Below are positions 20,749 to 31,606 of a stretch of 64,000 nucleotides of DNA, piece after piece. Position 1 is the first letter of the stretch. Every line of letters begins with the position of its first letter. Source of the DNA: Bolinopsis microptera (Eukaryota; Ctenophora; Tentaculata; Lobata; Bolinopsidae); assembly GCF_026151205.1 (NCBI RefSeq), contig NC_087077.1, positions 18,274,475 through 18,338,474 of the forward strand, given 5' to 3'. Under the pieces are notes generated by a model. It did not search any database. It was given only the letters and a program-made list of their open reading frames with translations, and had not been told where the DNA came from. The translations under genes were made by a program, and so were the position numbers.

Positions 20749-22988
20749 ATGGACAGCCCTGAAGAGGTCTCCTCCCCTCTCCTCCACGCGAACACCCCCG
20801 ACATAGAACCTGAAGATGAACGTCCCATCACCCCTGAGCTCACCTTACCCGACCAGCCCTCCTCATATAACGGCAATACCTCCCCTCACATCAGTTATGA
20901 ACCTCCCTCCCCCATTAACCTGCCCACTTTTGATGACGAGGAACACTTTAAGGGTGAGCTTGTGGAGAACTTGAATCGTGGTTCAAATTGATATGAAATA
21001 AATTGGTGATGCAGGCATTTTTTAAACTGAGCACCACGTTGCCTCATAATTATAAACATTAAAATGCTGACTCCAAACAATTCTATGACGATAAACCCAT
21101 TCTATCTATCGTTTTGAGTCTTAATCTCTTCTTACAGATGAGGAGGAAGAGAAGCCCGGTCCCAGCAGTACACCGCACCCTGAGAAAACTCCAGCTAAGG
21201 AGACTGACTTCTACGATCTCCCTGACGGTCTGAGTGACAACGAGGAACAGGCTCAGGGACAAGTTCAGCGATCAGGTTCGTAACAATCTCATATTGCTAG
21301 GAGTTGTAATTATGTGTTATCATACATCAACACATACATTGGTAAATTGTTGTACTGAGTACTGACGTCATGTAACTTGTTGCCTAATATCGTGACGTAA
21401 TGTTACTCTTAGCGTTTTTTGGCGTCATATCCAAAATATCTTTGACGGTTATTAAACTCACCTATTTTCAGGGCTTATCAACGACATTTTTGGTGACTCT
21501 GACGACGAAGAGGAGAAGAGAGAAGATGAAGGGGACGAAAAGACTGATTTGACTTCAGCGACAGCCCCAAGTATAAAATACTTAAAGTTTCTGCGGTTTC
21601 GGTCTAAAATCATTAATCATAAATATTTCAAACTAGAATCAACGAAGCGACAAAACTTTTTATCGTGTAATTGAAAATAATATTGCAAATTGTTGCAAAC
21701 ACGGTTGAACAGAATATAATCGAATGCTAATCACTTCATTTCATTATTATAAACTTAAAGACGACTAGCTAACCAATAATTCATCAATCCTATAATTTTT
21801 TAATCGAAAACTTTCCTCAGCGGAAGAAGAGGGACAGAAAAAGAGGGATGATGACGAGGTGGACACAGACGAGGAGTTAGAGATGCTCAACCGCAACGAC
21901 AACCTCTTCGTCAGCGACTTTGACATGATGATGGAGAAGAAGAAAGCAGAGAGAAAGAGATCCATGTCCAGAAGGAAGAAAGACGTAATAATTGCTTATC
22001 CGATATGTTTTTAAATGCAATTTGATGTAACTCTCGGTATACTTATAGATATTTAGCAATGTATTAGATAAATGGGCTTTTAAGATGAGTTGTGAAAGGA
22101 CCCCTCTTAAGGCCAAGACTTGCATTCTTTATAAGTTCGTCCATTTAAATGTTTAATCAATTGATGAATAAGTAAAATTCGAAAAAATGAATTAAAACAT
22201 TCCAGGTGACGGACATCATCAACTCCTCAGACGACAGGATAATGTATATGATCTCTCAAATGAAGGAGGCAGCAGAGGAGGACCGCCGGTTAAATCAGGC
22301 AGCTCAAGCCGCCGTCAACAAGCTCGGTCTCATCAAGCTCGTCATCAAGCAGCTCAACAAACACGACCTTCAGAACGCCTTTATAGATTGTGGCATCCTG
22401 CCAGTCCTGGCGGAATGGTTGTCTCCTCTCCCTGACAACAGTCTCCCGCACATCACCATCAGAACAGAGATTCTCAAGATCCTGCAGATCTACCCCCAGA
22501 TTAACACCGACATGTTGAAGCAGAGCAAGTTAGGCAGGGTCGTTATGGGACTCTACAAGAACACCAAGGAGCGGTTCAGTAATCGTGAAATGGCCAGGAA
22601 GTTGATCCACCAGTGGGCTCGGCCAATATTTGGGCTGAACAGTGATTACAGTGCTCTGTCTAGGGAAGAGAGGGTAGACGCGGATCTGAGACACATGGTG
22701 AAGTCGAGGAAGCGGAGGAGGAAGACAGAAGAGGAGGTTAAACCGGAGGGAGATAAACCTGGTGATAAGAACTTTATAATGCGAGCCAGAGTGCCGGTAC
22801 CTTCTAACACTGACTACGTTATTAGACCCAGGTCTAAAGTAGATGATGATGTGGTGAAGAGGAACAAAAAGCTCGCACCCAAGTTGGAACAGCTCAACAA
22901 GAAGTTAGCGAATAAGAAGAAACTGATTAATCCTAACAACTTGAGGTCCTCTTCTGTGTGCCTGACAGGGAACAAGATGCCGTTATAG
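20749..22988 (+). CDS. IWS1: IWS1 transcription elongation factor
   Basis: Five exons in consistent phase: 20749-20953, 21138-21275, 21472-21570, 21821-21984, 22206-22988 (462 residues). The first 200 residues are acidic and disordered. The last exon encodes the conserved TFIIS-N-like domain (KEAAEEDRRLN, AEWLSPLPDNSLP, HQWARPIFGLNSDY) and the family's C terminus, ARVPVPSNTDYVIRP and final GNKMPL, which agree closely with vertebrate IWS1. IWS1 binds SPT6 and RNA polymerase II and couples elongation to mRNA export and H3K36 methylation. The FVSDFDMMMEKKKAERKR segment just before the folded domain is also family-typical. The long acidic repeats of vertebrate IWS1 are absent, giving a shorter protein. 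Confidence 0.95.
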
Positions 22989-23935
22989 ACACTATTATTG
23001 ACACTGGGTAAAAGTGATGTGAGCCAGAAAATACAGCTTTGAAGTTAAAACGTGGTTGATAAAGGGAGATTTATTGCAAATATATTTGTTGCGAGAGACT
23101 GTCATGAGAAAATGTCACGAGAGACTTATGCTTCGTTTACCATTTTAAAGCTTACGACGTTGTTCGTAATTTGCAAATTATGAGAGAGTTTGCTTAACAA
23201 AAAACACGCCCGTCGAATTGGTTTTTTGGTTTTCATTCGGGTTTCAACCTCCCCTGATTAGCAAATCTGAAAATTAATTGATATTATTTATTTGAACGTT
23301 ATAACGTAACGCGTTACCTGTTATTCACGCCGTATCGTTACTTCACTAGGTTATTGACACTTTGGTCAACAAGTTTTCATCTGGAAAATGCATTCTTGCT
23401 CCTCTTAAATAATGTGTATCATGACGTATACAGTGCAGGAAAATAAACATTGACTATTTCAACTCCTTTTTGAGAGGTTATAGATGACAGAACTGCTGAA
23501 CAGTGTTTTTTGTACGTCTTAGTTTAAGGTTAATTTTTGCCGCAGCTGTTCATGTTGGTGGCTTTTTAAAAACATTGAATTACGTTAAATTTTGTTAAAT
23601 TAGGTTAAATTGTCACTAGTACACTGTTTGAACCCACATGAACAGGAACCGTACAGTTAGTAATGATTTGTTTTGATAAGTGAATAAAAAGAAGCTAATT
23701 TGAGACTAGTATTAAAATATTAACTGTCTAACGGCAAATTGTGTATTTTGTCAGCTATCACAGTAGAGCAGTTTCAATTCTGTGCTCTCCGAAGATTAAC
23801 CAACATTCCGACCATGGAAAATTTGAGATGAAATCATAGTCAGACTAGTAGATATCAATCAGAACTTGAACACACAGAAACACATTCTATCTCTAGTGAA
23901 GAGTACTTTATATCACTAATAAAGCTTATAACAGG
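22989..23935. other. Intergenic, no gene seen
   Basis: About 950 bp between IWS1 and MRPL4. A short direct repeat (GAGAGACT(G/T)) lies at 23092-23130. The nearest AATAAA is at about 23442, far from the IWS1 stop. The MRPL4 promoter should lie within the last few hundred bases. Confidence 0.45.
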
Positions 23936-25871
23936 ATGCTAAGTAGGAAGAGTACTTTACTCTGTCGTGCACTGGACCAGATCACCAGGAGGAACCTTCC
24001 CGCTCAAACAGACAAACCTTCTGCCAGATCACTACATGGTACTGGCTCAGTGCCAGTAACTGGCTCAGTAACTGGCAGGATGCCAGGAGTTACTGGTTGT
24101 GTTAGGTGTATGAGTGTAGATGAGAGTGTAGATGATGAGGGTGTGGCTGCTCCTTTTGAGGATGTCGAGGAGGAGGAGAGGTGAGCAAGTTACCCTTTAC
24201 TTTGGGATCAATTAATTAAAAAACTAATATTTTATGGATACTCTGTATTATTGATTGACTCTGAATGATACCCGCATAACAACATTTCTACAACTAACAG
24301 GGAGCACGAACTACTAGAAGTATGTGAGAGTTGGGTACATGACCTCTCCGGAACTAAACAGCACCTGGTCTCCCTCAACCCCCGGCTGTATGGCCTCCCA
24401 CCCCGACCTCACATACTCGCCCCTATCGTTCTCAGACAGCTCAAGTTGAAGCTACAGGACGAGCCCTATGGTTCTGAGGAAAACAACTTTGTGGGTGTTT
24501 ATTGTTTTTTGGGTTCTCTTGATTGGTTGTGTGTTGAATAAATATGATTTATAATTTTTAGCAGATGTTATGTCACCAAAAAGTTTTCGTACCACCAGTA
24601 ATATCAAACTCCTTCCTTCACAATCGCTCTTTCAGATAAATTTCGACCGCCACTCCGACAGACTGTATGCTGACAAACCCCACTTGAAACCCTGGATAAA
24701 ACAGGGCGTTTCCTGGAACCCTGTCTCATACACCAACCCTACTAAGATACAGTGCACTTCTACCTCTCACATGCCAGTACCGCACTATCAAGGTTTTCCT
24801 TTTTTAAGGGTGTTTTCTTCGCCGTCTTTTTCTTTAAAGAAAACCGTCCATTATTTTTGTTTGCTAGTTTTTGTCGTCTGTAATGTTGAGTTGAGATTGA
24901 GTCTCTCCTAGGAATGGTACCCAAGAAGCTACGTGAGGTTGGACTCAGGGCTCTGTTATCTATAAAATACAGATACGATAAACTACACATTGTGGAGGAC
25001 CTGTCTACACCAGATAGGTGAGGAAGGTGCTTTAACTATAACACTGAGTAATTTGTAGCCTGAGATGTAAGAGCTGTAAAGAAGCACTTAGCAGTTCCTC
25101 GAGCCCATGTGTAGATTTAGTAGTTTCTTATTTCACTGAGGGCCAGTTTAAGAGTCAGATCAATCTGGCGGTTTACATGGTGAAGAGAATACACGTGCAA
25201 TACACCATTCATCTTCATAAAGAAAGTCACGTAGTAACGTGCTGTTAATTACCACGTAGTAACGTACTGGTAATTACCACGTAGTAACGTGCTGTTAATT
25301 ACCACGTAGTAACGTGCTGTTAATTACCACGTAGTAACGTACTGTTAATTACCACGTAGTAACGTGCTGTTAATTACCACGTAGTAACGTGCTGTTAATT
25401 ACCACGTAGTAACGTGCACTGTTAATTACCACGTAGTAACGTGCTGTTAATTACCACGTAGTAACGTGCTGTTAATTACCACGTAGTAACGTGCTGTTAA
25501 TTACGTGCTGTTAATTACTGTAAACATATTTTATTTTCAGCTACGTAGAGCCCTCAGATTTCAGACAAATATTGGACGACAGTGGGTTTTCTTCTGTTCT
25601 TATGATTACTGGTGAGCGATTTGACAATTTTTTGAAATGATTTGATTTCTGTTGATCTTCTTTACGCCATTTCGATGGCGAAAAGGGTGATCAGACTTTT
25701 TGGAATGCTTGATGACACTTGTTTACAACAATTGGGTTCACTAAATAACACTACGTACAGGACGCCATATAACGCCTCACTTCAAGTCCTCTTCTTGGAA
25801 GAGGAAAGAACCGTTCCCGGCCAAATATCCTGGCACTCAGAGACTTTGGAAAACTGCGTCCAATACAATCG
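23936..25871 (+). CDS. MRPL4: Mitochondrial ribosomal protein uL4m, divergent; 3' end unresolved
   Basis: Exons 23936-24180, 24301-24490, 24636-24792, 24912-25017, 25541-25611, then at least one more ending at 25871. The recognisable parts are the N-terminal SWVHDL...LNPRLYGLPPRPHIL block, KPWIKQG, and the core MVPKKLREVGLRALLSIKYRYDKLHIVEDL, which parallels the uL4 consensus (MLPxKVRxLGLxxALxxK...LxIxxxL). uL4m is a large-subunit protein whose loop lines the exit tunnel. The Gly/Arg-rich RGGGxKPWxQKGTGRAR loop of the family is largely replaced. The exon ending at 25611 leaves phase 1, but the next plausible exon (GMLDDTCLQQLGSL...EEERTVPGQ, ending 25871) needs a different phase. A microexon is missing or I have mis-set a junction. 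The final exon after 25871 was not identified with confidence. Confidence 0.68.
25226..25518. repeat. 25-bp minisatellite in an MRPL4 intron, about 11 copies
   Basis: Unit CACGTAGTAACGTGCTGTTA plus ATTAC, very homogeneous. It ends 20-25 bases before the acceptor of the exon at 25541. Each unit contains an ACGTA and an ACGTG motif. Confidence 0.93.
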
Positions 25872-26233
25872 GTTAGTGTATTCTCTATTCTATTCTTTAT
25901 ACTATTACTAGCAAAAGGTTTGCATGCCGGATGCTGAATATTGGTAAATTACAGAATAATTAGTCAGCAGTTGGGGAAATTCGTGTTGAATAAATAGATA
26001 AGATTATAATTTACAATAGAAATTTGTAAACTAAAAAAGGATTAGCCGAGATTTGTTCAAAATTCAGCATCGTTACTATTTTAAATTACTCGTTTTCCAC
26101 CAATCATTAAGAAAGTTAGAATCTATGTCCCCAGTTTTAGGCGAATTGAGTTCCCAGGAATGATAGTAATCATTCCCCGCGATAAATCTATATAGCTGTA
26201 TCAACCATCAAAATGATCTGTCCGTACTAAAAA
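25872..26233. other. Spacer between convergent genes
   Basis: Holds the unresolved 3' end of MRPL4 (plus) and the 3' UTR of the lectin gene (minus). A possible MRPL4 terminal exon starts after the AG at about 26046, but the evidence is weak. Confidence 0.4.
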
Positions 26234-28094
26234 TCAAGAGCCAGCGCACTGGCAAGCAAAAGGTCTCTCATCTCCATCTTCAAACTCAGCATCAATCGTT
26301 CCCCATCTGGACATGGTCAGGACATCTTTCTCCTCCTTGTTGATCTCCGTATCGTGCTCCCATCTGATGTCCCACTCGATATCCTCACAGTCAGAAAACT
26401 CCCACTCCACTTCAATCTTCTTTCTTCTCTGTCCTCCTACCCAGATCCAGCTGTAGTCCCCGGATTTGTGGTTGTGGGGTCCCAGATAGTGTTCTACTGC
26501 TGTCTTCAGCTCCTGAGGGATCAGGTTGTTAGAATAATGAAAATGGGCTTATTGCTGCGGTGCCATGGTAGTTCAACTCCATTTTAATTTCTCTTGTAAA
26601 GGATGTTAAAGTTGTATTGTAAAGTAATGTTTAAAAAAATCAAAACTAACCTGCAAATCTTGATCAGATCGGATCCTAGCGAGCTGAAGTCCGGCCTCAT
26701 GACACTCTAGTTTAGCATCCTCCCAACTCTTCTTCTCACCAGATACCACATACCTGCCTTGGTACTCACATATATAGGGGTGTGTTGTGAACTGGAACGC
26801 GTCATCCCACTCTCCCAGGTGGTCTACTCTCATGAAGTGCTCGTAGCAGGCCGGACCCTCGTCACATCCGTTATTTCCTAGCATCTCTTTCTTCTGATCC
26901 GGTTGTTCCCTCCTCCAGTTGCTGAAATGTCCTGGTAGGATAACCAGGATTATAAAGCATTCGAGTTTGAAAATATTTATAAGAAATTACAACAACGAAC
27001 ATTAGAATAACAGAAGACAGAGTGAGTTGTTGTGAATGATGCTAATGTTACAATAACCTGGAGAAATGAACTAACCAGTGCAGGTATTGTTGTTGTGAAT
27101 GATGCCAATGTTACAATTACCTGGAGAAATGAACTAACCAGGTATTGTTGTTGTGAATGATGCTAATGTTACATTTACCTGGAGAAATGAACTAACCAGG
27201 TATTGTTGTTGTGAATGATGCTAATGTTACAATTACCTGGAGAAATGAACTAACCAGGTATTGTGAATGATGCTAAAGTTACAATTACCAGGAGAAATGA
27301 ACTAACCAGGTATTGTGAATGATGCTAAAGTTACAATTACCTGGAGAAATGAACTAACCAGGTATTGTGAATGATGCTAATGTTACAATTACCTGGAGAA
27401 ATGAACTAACCAGGTATTGTGAATGATGCTAAAGTTACAATTACCAGGAGAAATGAACTAACCAGGTATTGTGAATGATGCTAATGTTACAATTACCTGG
27501 AGAAATGAACTAACCAGGTATTGTGCCATCAGCCCACTGCCACTCCCCAGCTGTGTATCTAGCGCTCTTCTTCACCTTGCCCACCTGGTTCTGTATCTTC
27601 CTCAGTCCGGTCCAGGCCCACCTGGTGGAGGTCCAGATAACCTCCGGCTGCGACTCCAACTCTAGTCCCACTCCCATCAGGAGTTGCAGGGCCCAGCTCC
27701 GCGTCTCACCCTTAATCTTTACTAGTTGTCCTTGTTGGGGTCCCATTCCGATATCAAAACTCTTGCAGCTCTCCTCTGCTGTCCTGTAAACAATAAACAT
27801 GTGTGGTTGGAGTTGAAATGCTGGTTTTATGGGAAATGTATGCTAGCTAAATATGAGAAGTACCCATAAAAGGTAATTACAAAAGGTATAAAATGTAAGT
27901 GGTCAGAGGTGGTACCTGTAGTTGACAGGCTGTGGTATAAGGACCAGGTTACAAGTAGCCACCACTCCCTCGTTCAGCTTCACCAGTCTCCTTATACCGT
28001 CAAGTTGCTGAACCATTCTGTAACTTAGGTTTGTGGACTTGATTCTAGCTGATACCATGCCCCAGAGGAGGAGAAATAATGTAACCATTTTCAT
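26234..28094 (-). CDS. Secreted protein with two C-type lectin-like domains
   Basis: Four exons on the minus strand: 28094-27916, 27783-27515, 26931-26651, 26512-26234 (335 residues), all in phase. The start at 28094 gives a signal peptide (MKMVTLFLLLWGMVSA); an upstream in-frame ATG at 28142 is possible but less signal-like. The first lectin domain has WTGLRK, EWQWADGT, FSNW and GEWDD...YICEY. At the sugar-specificity position it carries QPD, the galactose-type signature, in place of EPN. The Cys normally following WND is replaced (WDDAFQ). The second domain begins at GRYVVSGEKKSWEDAKLEC and ends with SWIWVGGQ...RPFACQC; it lacks the EPN/QPD motif, so it is probably not a calcium-dependent sugar binder. 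The likely role is extracellular recognition or adhesion. Intron 2 contains a minisatellite carrying copies of the exon 2 donor. Confidence 0.85.
27018..27516. repeat. 52-60-bp minisatellite containing a splice donor, 9 copies
   Basis: Units end in GAACTAACCAGGTATTGT at about 27068, 27130, 27190, 27246, 27298, 27350, 27402, 27454 and 27506. Read on the gene's minus strand, each unit contains ACAATACCTG|GTTAGTTC, the end of exon 2 plus its 5' splice site. The rightmost copy is the real exon boundary. Confidence 0.92.
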
Positions 28095-29000
28095 TCCTGC
28101 TAGAGAGAGTTTTGTTGATGGTGTATTGACAGATTGGAACAATATTTGGTAATTCTAAACAGGAACACAAGCAGAAGATTAGTATAACATAGTAATTATC
28201 ACACGGTCGATTACAATTTGCAGTCAGTCTAGAAACCTAGAAAAAGTCTAACTAACGTAACAACTAAACAACTTGGAACTGTGGTGTACTGATCCATTCA
28301 GAGAATAGGTGCTGTTTTTATATCTGAACGTCCCACACCTGACTGGTTTAGAAGGTACCAATCAGGGTACTTATCAGATATTTGGAGGTTATCGGAGCCA
28401 ATCAGACTGATAGTTAAATGGGTAATGTCATGAAATTATTGACAAGCTGGTAATTTGAGCTGTGAAAACTAATGCTAATTATATGGACTGTAGCTGTAGT
28501 GACTTAATGATGTGACAGGAGTAGTTTGTTATTTTGAGGGGTTACTGTCTTGAAAGCAGATGCACGACAGGCTCATTAACAGCCACCATCAGCCGGTTAC
28601 CATTACAGTTTAGGGTGGGGTTTTACTCTTATTGTTTTCTGAAACTTGATTTCTGATAACAGTTCTCCAATAAAATAAGGCCTGTGACTAAATTCTTGTG
28701 AGGGTCACGGACTTCAGATGCCCATACGTGCCAATTTTTTAAATTGAAAAATTACTTACAAATTACACAATGGAATAAACTACAAAATGTATCCTGAGAG
28801 AAAGTGTATATTTGTAAGCTAGCTTAATATGCATAATACTTAAAATGTATGTAATCAAATGACTTGTGGGTCACCAAAACACAGATATCGAGTGCAGATG
28901 CAGCTCCTGTAAAGTGTAAAAGCATGGTCCCCCATATTTTTATCCAATTTTGTCTTAATTATTCCAAATCACCTCACCATGCCCAAATCTAACATAAACC
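28095..29000. other. Intergenic between divergent genes, no gene seen
   Basis: Spacer between the lectin gene (minus) and the small gene at 29001 (plus), therefore the likely site of both promoters. No repeat or coding segment recognised. Confidence 0.5.
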
Positions 29001-29466
29001 ATGTCAGGCTGTGAGATGCGGGAAGTTGAGGGACTGGATGTTTGGTCGGCGTTACTTTACGATACTCTCATTCTAGACTTGTCAGGTACGTACACAGATA
29101 TCAGACTATGAAATACCTGGGGAGCTCTACATAATCTAACTAATATCTGTAATTGCATATGAAATTTGAAATCCATACCTTCCATACCTAGCTTTCTCAA
29201 CACTTATGGTGTGACCAAAATATGGCATTATATGTAAAATGTGAACGATCCATAAGATTTAATCTAGAATAATTTATTCGAGTACTGTAAATGAACTATA
29301 AATTTCAGCTGTAGAGAAACTAGACGAGCTGATCTCAACCGAGGGGTTCCAGACTGCGAACATAAGTCTGAGGAACACCCTGAAGAATTTGGAAGTGGGG
29401 AGTAATTTTGGTCCTAGCAAGGATAGACACAAAGTTGTCAGGGTTGTTAATCTCGATAATTTGTGA
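29001..29466 (+). CDS. Small conserved-looking protein, unknown (80 residues)
   Basis: Two exons, 29001-29085 and 29309-29466, joined by a GT-AG intron in phase 1. The product starts MSGCEMREVEGLDVWSALLY and ends VVRVVNLDNL. It is predicted mostly helical, with no signal peptide, TM segment or known motif. The upstream bases AAACC before the ATG suit a start. I do not recognise the family. Support comes from the clean intron and phase, the stop 291 bases before the next gene, and protein-like composition. It could also be the 3' part of a longer transcript or a short fortuitous frame. Confidence 0.5.
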
Positions 29467-29756
29467 CGAGAGTTCTTGACGTGGACCCTTGTATATATTT
29501 TAGGGCATTATCCTTACGTTGAGCATTTTAAGGTTACTGATGCTAATCTATTTGATGAATGATAACCACGTGGCATTTGGAGTGTTAAGCGTTTTAAGGA
29601 AGCTGTGGTAATTTATTGGGGCAGGTTATTTTTCTATAGAAACTTTGTAAGAATTTTATCTTATTTTGATTTTTATGACAAAACAGTATTAAATTGTTTC
29701 GAACAAATCTTCAAAACTCGATTACGTTTATTGCCTTTAAATTGTCAGGTCTCTCA

Positions 29757-31187
29757 ATGTTCTCTCATGGACCTTCCGACCCAAACTTATGGATAACCCG
29801 TAAAATTGGCCTATGGGAGACTCACTTTTTCGGAAAGCTGGACCATACGTCGAACTGCAACATTGTGATGAACACATGCATATCGGCAGACTATTTGGAC
29901 CCAGTAAAGATTGAACAGGCATATAGAGCACTGATTTATAACCAGCCAACTTTCAGAGCTGACGTGAAAAGAGGAGAAGATGGAGAGATCTATTTTACTC
30001 CGGCTACTGACTATTCGGACGTGTTCCAATTCTATGACCAGAGTGAAGTTGAGGAGGACATTGTCACTGGATACACTGGATGTTGGGAACTAGCGGAGAA
30101 TTTGGCTAATCAACCTTTTACCTTTGGCTCCGGTAAACCGTTACACAAGTGCTGTCTTGTGAAACGACCAGACTGTTACATCCTACTGAATCAATATCAT
30201 CACGGGATTTCAGATGGGACCTCTGGGTTCCGCGTTATAAACGAGATATTGAGACAATATGACTTGATCTCATCAGGAAAGGGAGCGGATTTGACACCAG
30301 CACCAGTGTTACCCTCTGTTGGAGTCATGGCACAGTTCGCACAGGATGATAGGGTAGTTGAGAGGATGATAGAGAGTAGGGTGAAGCGAGCTAAACTTCA
30401 ACAAACTCTTCTACCGGTTAATCAAGATGAAGCAGCAGCCTCACGAGGGTCGATTCCTTGGGTTAACAAAACTTTAAGTGCTATAGGGACGTCTGAAGGA
30501 TTTCTGGCCTTGAAGGCTCTGTGTAAAGAAAGTAAAATCACCATAGGTTCGTACAGCTTTGCAGTGCTGTTCTTCGCAGTTGCTGCAGTGCACGTTCAAA
30601 GAAAAGGAGGGAAGTTCCCCGAGCAGGGTCTCCCTACTCAGTACGCTGATTTAGCGGCTGACCTCCGGAGTAGACTACAACCAAACCCTGGCGAGTGCTT
30701 CATGTTGTGCATCGCTGAGACCTGGATTGAGGCTAATATTGAGGAGGACTCCTCTCTTCTGGACATTGCTGAGGATATCAGCCTACAGCTACAGAGTTGT
30801 TATGCAGAACAGAGATTACCACTGTTTCAGGGAGCTTATCAGGACAAACTGAGAGAAAGCCAGCACTTCGAGTTTCTTAACTCTGCGCCAACTTCTGAGG
30901 TGTTCCCGAGTAACCAGATGGTTTATGACTATCCCACTAAGTACAGCTGGGGTGAGATGACCTCAACTCACTCCCTGGGTTCATATTGGTGTCCCTCCTT
31001 TTGTAACAATGTTGCCTTGTATCACTGTGTTAACGGAGTTATGGATTACTCTGTTGTTTGCTGTGATGGTAAAGAGAACATTGGAAATGCTAAGGAAATT
31101 TTGGATTTGTTCGTTGAGTTTATGGAACATTCAGAGAAAGTTACTAGAAAAACAACTGTGATGGAATTTGTGGATTCTAGAATATAA
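29757..31187 (+). CDS. CAT/condensation-fold acyltransferase
   Basis: Single coding exon of 476 residues from ATG 29757. The frame is open further upstream to 29694, but an AG at 29747-29748 looks like the acceptor of a 5' UTR intron, so 29757 is preferred. The active-site motif HHxxxDG is present as HHGISDG at residues 148-154, preceded by CYILLNQY, the arrangement seen in chloramphenicol acetyltransferase, NRPS condensation domains and mycobacterial PapA5/alcohol acetyltransferase-type enzymes. The N-terminal half (LDPVKIEQAYRALIYNQPTFRADV) also fits condensation domains. The enzyme probably transfers an acyl group from CoA to an alcohol or amine; the substrate is unknown. There is no carrier-protein or adenylation domain nearby, so it is stand-alone. 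No signal peptide is seen; cytosolic location is inferred. Confidence 0.78.
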   Translation: MFSHGPSDPNLWITRKIGLWETHFFGKLDHTSNCNIVMNTCISADYLDPVKIEQAYRALIYNQPTFRADVKRGEDGEIYFTPATDYSDVFQFYDQSEVEEDIVTGYTGCWELAENLANQPFTFGSGKPLHKCCLVKRPDCYILLNQYHHGISDGTSGFRVINEILRQYDLISSGKGADLTPAPVLPSVGVMAQFAQDDRVVERMIESRVKRAKLQQTLLPVNQDEAAASRGSIPWVNKTLSAIGTSEGFLALKALCKESKITIGSYSFAVLFFAVAAVHVQRKGGKFPEQGLPTQYADLAADLRSRLQPNPGECFMLCIAETWIEANIEEDSSLLDIAEDISLQLQSCYAEQRLPLFQGAYQDKLRESQHFEFLNSAPTSEVFPSNQMVYDYPTKYSWGEMTSTHSLGSYWCPSFCNNVALYHCVNGVMDYSVVCCDGKENIGNAKEILDLFVEFMEHSEKVTRKTTVMEFVDSRI

Positions 31188-31606
31188 ATTCTAGAAGCAT
31201 CTGATCCAGATGACTGGTTTAAAGACTGTGAATAATATTTTGGGAAAGATAAAGTTTGATTTAATATGTTTATATATTAGTTTAATATTATTTTTAGTTT
31301 TCGTTGAAGCAATTTTCTATTTCGTTTTTCTTTTCTAAAAAATTTTAAGTGATTTTTATAAAGTTTTAATTTCGGATTTATTTTAATTCTTTTATTTACA
31401 ATAATTTAACTGATACCTTGGATCTATAGAATTGTGGTGATGATCTTTACTTTTACCTATTTTTATTACAACTTATGAAAATTTCAAGGCTTTTCGATCA
31501 AAATGTAGCAAAAATATGTCCTGGTAAATTGGTATATTGATCGGTAACAACGGTTGTATTCATATACGTAATATAATCCTGTAACAACCTACATAGCACC
31601 AGCACC
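31188..31606. other. Intergenic, no gene seen
   Basis: AT-rich 3' flank of the acyltransferase and 5' flank of CPSF4. Long T-rich runs at 31290-31400; nothing else recognised. Confidence 0.5.
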
